From positions 6,246 through 18,951 of the forward strand of contig JAHBMJ010000490.1 in assembly GCA_018398765.1 (NCBI GenBank): DNA of 12,706 nucleotides. Direction: 5' to 3'. Under the pieces are notes generated by a model. The model saw nothing but the letters and a program-made list of their open reading frames with translations. It ran no database searches and was not told the DNA's origin. The translations under genes were made by a program, and so were the position numbers. This document shows, piece after piece, positions 8,210-12,004 of this stretch (the first letter of the stretch is position 1; every line of letters starts with the position of its first letter). The DNA comes from Chromera velia (lineage: Eukaryota > Sar > Chromeraceae).

Positions 8210-8425
8210 GTGTGTGTGTGAGAGAGAGAGAGAGCATGTATGTGTATGCGTGAGATCACACGTGCGATTGCACGGGTGTGCTTCCGTCCTTGAAAACGAT
8301 TTCGCGCTTTCTCTCATTCTCCGTCCCTCCTTCCGACCGTTCCTCTGCCTTTTCCCGCACAGGGACGCTCGGCAGCCTTTGGAGCACACGTCTACGAACT
8401 CCTGAAACTAAAGAAGCCTGCCTAA
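1..8425 (+). CDS. Symplekin/Pta1 orthologue (spliced, 5'-truncated by window)
   Basis: Scaffold of the nuclear pre-mRNA cleavage/polyadenylation complex; in animals and yeast this family bridges CPSF73/CPSF100, CstF and the Ssu72 phosphatase. About 14 exons (listed separately) join in phase to 1201 codons plus a TAA. Order: end of the N-terminal HEAT-type domain (exon 1); a charged linker with a poly-Ser run, an acidic SDEEEEEEGE run and a KRRK basic patch where human symplekin has its nuclear-localisation region (exon 2); a helical middle (exons 2-6); and the Symplekin_C domain (exons 6-14). Matches to human symplekin recalled from memory are close in the C-terminal part: VVFRRLL against VKEVFNRLL, ANELLMSIL against PGELLIALH, VNLC against TNLC, QRLIED against QQLMEQ, LTLPQAQL against LQLPPQQL. 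Acidic or Ser-rich insertions lengthen it, as is common in coccidian proteins. The start codon lies upstream of the window. The family call is firm; exon edges at 2033-2529 are not. Confidence 0.9.
159..475 (+). other. Symplekin intron 1
   Basis: 317 nt, from GTCAGA to TGTGTGCAG, rich in T and TC. The short minus-strand open frame inside it (294-509) has no recognisable protein character. I see no other feature here. Confidence 0.7.
476..1350 (+). CDS. Symplekin exon 2 (linker plus central helices)
   Basis: Starts after TGTGCAG with VELLLFSLRTARHCLSDAM, which continues the N-terminal domain. It then holds a low-complexity linker: poly-Ser around 657-680, an acidic run around 763-795, and the basic GKRRKTG near 916-935. 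The helix VDSSQTIVLASLVSGLSEM aligns with the human DNVANLVLISMVYLPEAM segment. It ends in a split Arg codon before GTGGGT at 1351 (phase 2), which matches exon 3. The open frame continues to 1753, but the extra part is intronic and protein-unlike. Confidence 0.8.
1351..1685 (+). other. Symplekin intron 2
   Basis: 335 nt, GTGGGT to CACGCAG, T-rich with a CCTTCCCTTCTGTCTGTCAC-like pyrimidine tract before the acceptor. Open by chance in the frame of exon 2, so a gene finder could retain it by mistake. Confidence 0.65.
1686..2032 (+). CDS. Symplekin exon 3
   Basis: Begins by completing the split Arg (CG+A) and reads LPRDSDSEFEPTNENVGAF, an acidic insert (EENENEDKEEE), then LLFCLAPLFREGLLEKKKY and LPPEALRLLWRICHF. 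The last segment fits human ITESALEVVRKYCE. The proposed donor is GTCGGA at 2033 (phase 1). The 3' edge is tentative; the body is well supported. Confidence 0.65.
2166..2297 (+). CDS. Symplekin exon 4 (edges tentative)
   Basis: The frame reads REKGTDAESPEKKERRRAID and then a helix-like IAYVQLEAFSSVLEHLLFSC, clearly coding in character. Both edges are uncertain. A TGA at 2162-2164 blocks extension to the strong CTCTCTAG acceptor at 2101, so a weak acceptor at 2165 is proposed. The phase-1 donor could be GTTCCG at 2298 or GTTCCT at 2313. Confidence 0.45.
2512..3019 (+). CDS. Symplekin exon 5
   Basis: Starts after CCTCCCTGCAG (alternatives CCCCAG at 2529 and CTCAG at 2535 keep the same phase). 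Contains MRINALVTLREVARRHEGFL and the HEAT-like VRFDACRLFLLHVYVLV, equivalent to human STLRDLIFKR and KVRSQALLFIKRMY. An acidic, Ala/Ser-rich insert follows. Ends ...ALVTLSAFQ with a split codon before GTCAGT at 3020 (phase 2). Confidence 0.75.
3122..3242 (+). repeat. Imperfect (CA)n / (CG) microsatellite
   Basis: Alternating purine-pyrimidine tract of CA units, with CG/GC stretches near 3125-3142 and 3179-3190 and CATA interruptions near 3196-3214. Entirely intronic. The alternating CG/CA pattern is the kind that can adopt Z-DNA; that is an inference. Confidence 0.95.
3243..3273 (+). repeat. (GA)n microsatellite
   Basis: About 15 AG units directly abutting the CA tract, within the same intron. 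Confidence 0.95.
3430..3946 (+). CDS. Symplekin exon 6
   Basis: Begins LDLLGFGVVGPRGQGEQSG. It holds VFPLCGLCLKCPALVHSVL followed by TMFAYIS, which aligns with human [26 protein letters not shown], then an acidic insert (QEEDAEEKEATETDEK) and TLLAFVLEHLYKTGTSLGKTPE. It ends in GAG before GTCGGC at 3947 (phase 0). The nearer GTAAAA at 3933 would be phase 1 and does not fit exon 7. Confidence 0.8.
3947..4336 (+). other. Symplekin intron 6
   Basis: 390 nt, GTCGGC to ATTTGTGCAG, with a short CA tract (3966-3991), a CTGT tetranucleotide array (3999-4032) and a GTT-rich stretch near 4143-4161. No other feature seen. Confidence 0.7.
3999..4032 (+). repeat. (CTGT)n / (GTTT)n tetranucleotide array
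   Basis: About six CTGT units followed by degenerate TTTG units, preceded by a CA/CATA tract from 3966. Intronic. Confidence 0.9.
4337..4786 (+). CDS. Symplekin exon 7 (Symplekin_C domain)
   Basis: Begins GQAEIARALNVAALPVLVPL. Contains SESVRRAVMCAFRRLTDQE (human SPELVKRVRDLYHKRL), HIPLLLVFALEEVAIDKRLF (human RFLIPVLNGLEKKEV), KDALPHIF (human QALPKLI) and VVFRRLLRSPNSQ (human VKEVFNRLLG). Phase 0 at both ends; donor GTTGGT. Confidence 0.9.
5061..5151 (+). CDS. Symplekin exon 8
   Basis: Starts after CCTTGCAG with VSANELLMSILELGGRGG, equivalent to human LNPGELLIALHNID, followed by a Gly-rich stretch. Ends with one base of a Gly codon before GTGCGT (phase 1), completed by GG of exon 9. Confidence 0.85.
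5152..5425 (+). other. Symplekin intron 8
   Basis: 274 nt, GTGCGT to CGCCTGCAG, with G-rich stretches just after the donor. Phase 1. No other feature seen. Confidence 0.75.
5426..5556 (+). CDS. Symplekin exon 9
   Basis: Reads GPSVANIPGPPPAMKRLLEA then FDACVNLCVEKENQEELRTV and FSPA. MKRLLEAFDACVNLC matches human MKSIIKATNLCF, and TVFSPA continues into exon 10 as human NVYTSE does. Donor GTCAGT at 5557, phase 0. The GTAAAG at 5561 would be phase 1 and breaks the alignment. Confidence 0.85.
5557..6087 (+). other. Symplekin intron 9 with CT microsatellite
   Basis: 531 nt, GTCAGT to a pyrimidine-rich CTTTTTCGCCTGTCAG. Holds a (CT)n run at 5839-5864. An exon-like segment at 5890-5958 was considered and rejected. 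Confidence 0.75.
5839..5864 (+). repeat. (CT)n microsatellite
   Basis: About 13 uninterrupted CT units in intron 9. Confidence 0.95.
6088..6159 (+). CDS. Symplekin exon 10 (micro-exon)
   Basis: 72 nt encoding AFGVCAQRLIEDRTKPLPRL plus FGRM. The match to human [20 protein letters not shown] is clear: conserved Q.L.E, then PLP..L. Flanked by a strong CTGTCAG acceptor and GTCAGT donor, phase 0 on both sides. It is too short for a simple ORF search to find. Confidence 0.9.
6160..6647 (+). other. Symplekin intron 10
   Basis: 488 nt, GTCAGT to TGCATGCAG. Contains a CAGA run (6179-6192), a triplicated 31-bp repeat (listed separately) and a long pyrimidine-rich stretch at 6380-6600. Confidence 0.8.
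6225..6319 (+). repeat. 31-bp tandem repeat, three copies, each ending in G8
   Basis: Copies end at 6254, 6285 and 6316; the first lacks one base at its left edge. The unit is a pyrimidine-rich TCTTCTTTCTTTGTCTCC, then TGAC, then eight G, then A. The three copies appear identical. Located in intron 10. Confidence 0.95.
6648..6728 (+). CDS. Symplekin exon 11
   Basis: 81 nt encoding LLQITDKMQNLHEKVVTEML plus PTLLQRE. Aligns without gaps to the human [20 protein letters not shown] region. CATGCAG acceptor, GTCAGG donor, phase 0 both sides. Confidence 0.9.
6729..7156 (+). other. Symplekin intron 11
   Basis: 428 nt, GTCAGG to TGCACACAG, T/C-rich, with a short CAGA run near 6809-6821. Two short direct copies of a TGGAATGACAA-type motif occur: one at 7084 inside the intron, the other at 7159 inside exon 12. 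The 7084 copy may be a decoy or a small duplication. Confidence 0.75.
7157..7266 (+). CDS. Symplekin exon 12
   Basis: Reads PWNDKDLWRGVKTSVNRLLT then HEKVAKKAADLVLTLP with a split Gln codon. Matches human KYPKVWEGFIKCCQ and FQVILQLPPQQL. Donor GTGAGT at 7267 (phase 2). Confidence 0.92.
7445..7706. other. Assembly gap (262 N)
   Basis: Unbroken N run between a C-tract (about 7435-7444) and a (CA)n tract (7707-7736). Any open frames across it are artefacts. Confidence 0.99.
7707..7736 (+). repeat. (CA)n microsatellite at the gap edge
   Basis: At least 14 CA units follow the gap directly; the real array probably extends into the unknown bases. Confidence 0.95.
7851..7923 (+). CDS. Symplekin exon 13
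   Basis: 73 nt. One base completes Gln, then AQLAEILKENKNWAKVLQDR and VKAA. Aligns residue for residue with human [23 protein letters not shown]. Donor GTCAGT, phase 0. Without splicing the frame runs on to a stop at 8071, but that extension lacks family similarity. Confidence 0.9.
7924..8362 (+). other. Symplekin intron 13 with CT/TG/GA compound repeat
   Basis: 439 nt, GTCAGT to TTTTCCCGCACAG. Phase 0. The compound microsatellite at 8162-8234 is listed separately. Confidence 0.8.
8162..8234 (+). repeat. (CT)n-(TG)n-(AG)n compound microsatellite
   Basis: About 48 bases of CT with one TTT interruption, then about 6 TG units, then 7 AG units. The CT and AG arms are complementary and could fold back around the TG spacer in the transcript. 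Confidence 0.95.
8363..8425 (+). CDS. Symplekin terminal exon 14
   Basis: Encodes GRSAAFGAHVYELLKLKKPA and TAA at 8423-8425. Corresponds to human QQAHIPNSIMTILEA, the end of the Symplekin_C domain. Human symplekin carries a long disordered tail beyond this point; the parasite protein stops at once. Confidence 0.85.
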   Translation, partial: GRSAAFGAHVYELLKLKKPA

Positions 8426-8712
8426 CTCGGAATTTGCTTGCAAATCGGATCACTGCGCAGAAAGCGATACTGGGCATCAATCGTTGCCGTCGGGGCCCGG
8501 GCTCGGTGGCGAAGATGCGGTTAAAGTTGGGGTTGAGAACAATTTGAATTACTATTCACTTGAAGCTCCCATTTTTAAGTCATTTTCATTGCTACCGTGA
8601 CTAAATTACAATTGAAATTATAATCAAAAGGTCAGTATATGAATATCTATCATTTTTTTGTTTTTGAAGCCTATCTTAAATTTATATATTCTTGATATAC
8701 TGCATAATTAAA

Positions 8713-8741
8713 CCTATAGGCTATATTATAGCCGCTATAGG
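8713..8741. repeat. Imperfect palindrome
   Basis: CCTATAG-GCTATA pairs with TATAGC-CG-CTATAGG: 13 base pairs with a two-base bulge and a minimal loop. Confidence 0.85.
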
Positions 8742-8776
8742 ACTTCATGCAAACATGTTAGAACAAGACTTTATGA

Positions 8777-8891
8777 GCGATGGATGCTAGTCAAAGCCAG
8801 ACACTCACCGATTGCTAGAGCGATTGAAACAACCGGCGGGCTTATAAGCACTTTTAACACCTAGTGTCTGGTATCTGGCGATAGGTGCTAG
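8777..8891. repeat. Near-direct repeat pair plus inverted repeat
   Basis: GCGATGGATGCTAG (8777-8790) and GCGATAGGTGCTAG (8878-8891) match at 12 of 14 positions. Between them CCAGACACT (8797-8805) and AGTGTCTGG (8863-8871) form a perfect 9-bp inverted repeat. Confidence 0.85.
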
Positions 8892-8953
8892 AAAAAGCCT
8901 GCAATTGAAATAATAGGGCTTGCAAACAACGGCCGGGGCTTGAACGACGCTGC

Positions 8954-8994
8954 AATGTCCGACTATATATAATGTATTTCGGCATTCGGACATT
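8954..8994. repeat. Perfect 9-bp inverted repeat
   Basis: AATGTCCGA (8954-8962) and TCGGACATT (8986-8994) with a 23-base AT-rich spacer. Confidence 0.9.
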
Positions 8995-9037
8995 TGGCAT
9001 TGAGTGGGAGGCCTCAGGCCAATCTTCTGGACATAAA

Positions 9038-9132
9038 TCCTAATCGTAAATTCCTAATACTGAATCTGACTGATAATTCACTAACTCTGAGACTAGCTCT
9101 GGGATTAACTGTTTGGAATTAAACGATTAGGA
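9038..9132. repeat. Perfect 10-bp inverted repeat
   Basis: TCCTAATCGT (9038-9047) and ACGATTAGGA (9123-9132), 75 bases apart. Just upstream, GGCCTCAGGCC (9010-9020) is a compact palindrome around one central base. Confidence 0.9.
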
Positions 9133-9184
9133 AATTATTTCAAAGACTCAAGCTAGTAGATCGAATCATAATTCAATCATTCTG

Positions 9185-9202
9185 ATTCATTCAGGAATGA
9201 AT
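9185..9202. repeat. Perfect 8-bp hairpin
   Basis: ATTCATTC and GAATGAAT separated by two bases. Confidence 0.85.
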
Positions 9203-9229
9203 TCTTTTTACTTAATTCAATAAGTTCAA

Positions 9230-9235
9230 TTTATT
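9230..9235 (-). promoter_or_regulatory. Candidate polyadenylation signal for HAS1
   Basis: TTTATT on the plus strand reads AATAAA on the minus strand, about 165 bases past the helicase stop, after a T-rich stretch on that strand. Such hexamers are expected by chance in AT-rich DNA, and their use in coccidia is loose. Confidence 0.3.
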
Positions 9236-9400
9236 AAAAAAAAACAAAAAAACAAAAAAACTGGCGAGTGTAAAGTTACAGTTAAAAGAAAAAAAATGAA
9301 ACCTACTACCTGGCGTCTTGTTTTTGAATACTCTTTCTTCCTCTGCCAATTTAATTTGTTTCAACGTTTCTTTCTTAGCGGAAAGTCACGAGGTCGGACC

Positions 9401-10330
9401 TCATCTTGAAAACTGTCGGCTGTCCCCCTCTTTCCTCTTTCCGTAAGGATTGGAAGCAGAGAAGGTGTGACCAGAGCGCTGAAAATTTTTGGCTTTAGGG
9501 TCGCCTCCCCCGGGACCCCGATCCCCCGGCCCCCTCTGAGACTCCTTCTTCTTCCCTCCTTTCGCCTTCAGATTCAACTCGACCTTGGGGGGCACTGCGA
9601 ACCCAAAACTCTTTGCAACCCTCTGCAGGTCCAGAGAGTGCACATCGAAAATGTCCTTCAAAGAATGCGACGCGTAGGCATGGAGATACGCCCTGTAGGC
9701 GTCTCGACTGCTTTTGTGCAGGTGATAGTTTTTCTCGATCAACCGCTCCATCTGTGCCTGCACCTGCGCAATCTTGCTGGGGGGAAATGTGTACTCATTC
9801 AAAACAACCTTCATTCTCTTCAAGTAGTTCAGAAACTTCAATTCTTCAGGCATGAGGAACAACAACGCTTTGCCCGTGCCTGTTGCCCCTCTTGCTGTAC
9901 GCCCCACCCTGTGAATGTACTCCCTCGGATCATCTGGAGGGTCAAATTGGACGATCCAGTCGACATTCGGAATGTCAAGGCCTCGAGCGGCAACATCTGT
10001 ACAGAGAAGAATGCCGCGCTTTGCCTGACAGAACTCGTAGTAGGTGTTCATCCGTGCTGCCTGTTTCTTCTTCCCGTGAATGCACTGAACGGGAAGATCG
10101 ATGTAGTTCAAAAGTTCCTCGTGGAACGTTGCAGAGGCACAGCTGGAAAAGAACACCATCACCTTCTTGTCCTTGTTTTTCTTCAAAAACGTAAACAGAA
10201 GAAGAAACCGCTGCTCTGCAGGACACACCACGTAGCCCTGCTGGAGCCCCTCCACTGTTGCCATGGCGGTTGCGGCCTTCACCTCAATCAGCACAGGCTT
10301 CCGAAGGGAGAGACGGGCAAGGTCACTCAC
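9401..10330 (-). CDS. HAS1: HAS1 coding exon 2 (RecA-like domain 2 and C-tail)
   Basis: 309 codons plus stop at 9401-9403. Contains motifs IV (VFFSSC), V and VI, the conserved Has1 C-terminal region, and a Gly/Lys/Arg-rich end. Confidence 0.95.
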   Translation of the reverse strand: MSDLARLSLRKPVLIEVKAATAMATVEGLQQGYVVCPAEQRFLLLFTFLKKNKDKKVMVFFSSCASATFHEELLNYIDLPVQCIHGKKKQAARMNTYYEFCQAKRGILLCTDVAARGLDIPNVDWIVQFDPPDDPREYIHRVGRTARGATGTGKALLFLMPEELKFLNYLKRMKVVLNEYTFPPSKIAQVQAQMERLIEKNYHLHKSSRDAYRAYLHAYASHSLKDIFDVHSLDLQRVAKSFGFAVPPKVELNLKAKGGKKKESQRGPGDRGPGGGDPKAKNFQRSGHTFSASNPYGKRKEGDSRQFSR

Positions 10331-11421
10331 CTGCAATGCAGTCAGGCACACAGACATACAATGGACAGAAACTCAATAATGTAAAGCCCACATAAGAGTA
10401 AACACAACCCATGGACAACTCTTAATTTTACATCTTCGAAAGCTCACAAGCGAGCAGGTGTCTTCTCGGCATCACAGTCTCCCTCTCTTGTCTTCTTGTC
10501 CAGTCAACAATACCCCAGGCAAGCTATTTGGTAAAGATCTGTCTCTTACACGACCAAATACCAAACCCATCTCAACCTCTCCCCAATCCTCTCTTCTTCC
10601 CTCGTCCAATCCTCTTTTCCTCCTTTTTCCTCGCTGGACCTCTCCACCGCATTGCTGACTTCGCAACCCCCCACACTGTCTTCCACTCCTCGCCGTTCTT
10701 TCCGGTTACCACCCCCCCTTCCACCCTTCTCATTCCCTCTCCGTCTCCTACCCACCCCACTCCTATCAACACCCGAACGCCTGACCTTTGTGGTCTGAGT
10801 GGCAGAGAAGAGGGCCGTCTGTCGCTTCTCTGGCAGCATTCTGATGATCTGGTTCATCTCTTCCTCGAACCCGATCTCCAAAATCCTGTCTGCCTCGTCA
10901 ATCACGAGGGACACCAAGTTCTGAAACTGAAACCCCTTGGTGTTCATCATATGATCCAGCACGCGACCGGGAGTGCAGACGAGGAGGTTGACTCCCTTCA
11001 CGAGCTTTTGGGCCTCAGTGGTTCTGTTCGTTCCCCCAATCACCAAACCGTGGGTCTGGGGAATGTACTTACACAGATTGCAGACATTGTCATAGATCTG
11101 CAGAGAGAGCTCCCGAGTGGGAGAGATGACCAGAAGACCTGTACCATTACGGGGCAGAAACTTGACTTGATAAAGAAGTTCCACCGCAGGAATGAGGAAG
11201 GCAAGAGTCTTCCCACAACCCGTGGGGGCAGACCCGAGGACATCTCTTCCGTTGAGGAGCTGGGGGATGGATTTGGCTTGGACTTCTGTGAGGTGGGTGA
11301 ACTTGTTCTCCTTCAAGGCTTTCTTAATGGGGTCTGATATGGGAAGGCTGTCGAAAGTAACATCGCTGAAGAAGCCGCTCTTTCCCCCCGCTCGAGGAGC
11401 AGCACTCTCGGACTCTGCCAT
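9401..11421 (-). CDS. HAS1: ATP-dependent RNA helicase, Has1/DDX18 family (two coding exons)
   Basis: DEAD-box helicase of the nucleolus, needed in yeast and humans for 40S and 60S ribosomal subunit assembly. Spliced product 521 aa from the ATG at 11421, close to yeast Has1 in length. Motifs by residue: Q-motif region 23-49, Walker A GCGKT 68-72, PTREL 101-105, TPGR 150-153, DEAD 175-178, SAT 206-208, ARGLDIP 327-333, HRVGRTARG 352-360. Has1/DDX18-specific features follow: [50 protein letters not shown], the DUF4217 tail [20 protein letters not shown] then [16 protein letters not shown], and [13 protein letters not shown]. The protein ends SRQFSR, nearly the same as the human SRQFSH end. The C-tail before it is Gly/Lys-rich, as is usual for the family. 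No disabling change seen. Convergent with symplekin; no sign of co-regulation. Confidence 0.95.
10331..10785 (-). other. HAS1: HAS1 intron
   Basis: 455 nt, GTCAGG to CATTGCAG on the minus strand, phase 0, strongly purine/pyrimidine skewed (plus strand CT-rich at 10560-10770). It falls directly after motif III; TQTTK joins [12 protein letters not shown] just as human TQTRK joins VEDLARISL. Confidence 0.92.
10786..11421 (-). CDS. HAS1: HAS1 coding exon 1 (RecA-like domain 1)
   Basis: 212 codons from [17 protein letters not shown] to SATQTTK, ending in AAG before GTCAGG (phase 0). Upstream in-frame ATG at 11457 also exists, but it lies in a likely intron (11428-11509). If that intron's 5' exon is translated, an in-frame ATG at 11566 would add 21 residues; neither option has family support. 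Confidence 0.9.
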
Positions 11422-11427
11422 CCTCAG

Positions 11428-11509
11428 CTGGAATGATGCAATGACAGATGGAGACAAGAGAGGCGGGCGAGTTCTTCAACCCACACAAACAATGGAGTCA
11501 GCAACTTAC
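11428..11509 (-). other. HAS1: Probable 5' UTR (or near-start) intron of HAS1
   Basis: Minus strand: GTAAGT donor at 11509 and a pyrimidine-rich CATCATTCCAG acceptor at 11428, 82 nt, just before CTGAGG and the ATG at 11421. Both sites are strong. The upstream exon is probably non-coding, although ATG at 11566 is in frame once spliced. Confidence 0.55.
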
Positions 11510-11684
11510 ACGTTGACGCCCTGCAGGAGTGCTAAAAAGCGCCTGAACTGGAAACAGAAAAGCCATACACCACTACTTCCGTGGGATTCTGCAACACAAT
11601 CGCTGGAGAACAATTCAACCTTATGAGTTTCTTCGAAAGATCGTTCAGTTTCACCAGAGCCGATTATTCGCGCGTCTAGCCGAA

Positions 11685-11691
11685 TGCATGC
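11685..11691. promoter_or_regulatory. TGCATGC motif
   Basis: Contains the GCATGC core. Similar motifs are bound by ApiAP2 factors and enriched in apicomplexan promoters. It lies about 265 bases from the HAS1 ATG and 315 from the secreted-protein ATG. Confidence 0.45.
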
Positions 11692-11783
11692 CGAATTAAG
11701 TCCCATGCACTTTTGTCACTTTTGTTCCAGGAGAGCTCTGAAGACTTGCCAAATCGCGCGAAATTAAATCCCCCGCAAATATC

Positions 11784-11802
11784 GCATGCATGCATACATG
11801 CA
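11784..11802. promoter_or_regulatory. Clustered GCATGCATGCA / ACATGCA motifs
   Basis: GCATGCATGCA (11784-11794) contains overlapping GCATGC and a TGCATGCA palindrome; ACATGCA follows at once. The density makes it the best candidate for an ApiAP2-type site, about 205-220 bases upstream of the secreted-protein ATG. Confidence 0.5.
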
Positions 11803-12004
11803 CTTTAATACCCGGCCGTCTCCTGGAGCCCTGCTCTTCAATCCTCTGACAAGCTGCACTGGCAACTGTTCCTTGCTCACTGTTTGAGCCAAACACACAC
11901 CAAACAAGAGCAGTCACACAGGGGATCACACGGACAAGCGGTAGCAACGAGGACTTTTGCGAAGAGCATCTGTTGTTTTTTTAAAAATATACCAAGAAAT
12001 CAAA

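Larger units (their letters stand above)
8426..9400. other. Convergent intergenic region with AT-rich island
   Basis: About 975 bases between the stops of the two convergent genes. The first 120 bases keep the GC-rich character of the symplekin flank; from about 8545 composition shifts to AT-rich. No open frame of protein character on either strand (the 62-codon minus-strand frame at 8805-8993 resembles nothing), no tRNA or rRNA that I recognise. At least six inverted repeats occur (listed separately). It must contain both 3' UTRs. Confidence 0.85.
11567..12004. promoter_or_regulatory. Divergent intergenic region between HAS1 and the secreted-protein gene
   Basis: About 440 bases with no protein-like frame. 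It should hold the HAS1 promoter (minus) and that of the secreted gene (plus). Contains several TGCATGC-type motifs and an AT-rich stretch (11969-12004) before the plus-strand ATG. No TATA box is identifiable with confidence. Confidence 0.6.

Noticed and set aside
8771-8895. Possible tRNA or structured RNA in the AT-rich island
   Set aside because: Dyads are present, but there is no T-loop GTTCRA motif or cloverleaf that I could assemble.
9467-10384. 305-codon plus-strand open frame
   Set aside because: Antisense shadow of HAS1 exon 2, which has full helicase motifs on the minus strand.
10528-11337. 269-codon plus-strand open frame
   Set aside because: Antisense to HAS1 exon 1 and its intron; no protein-family character.
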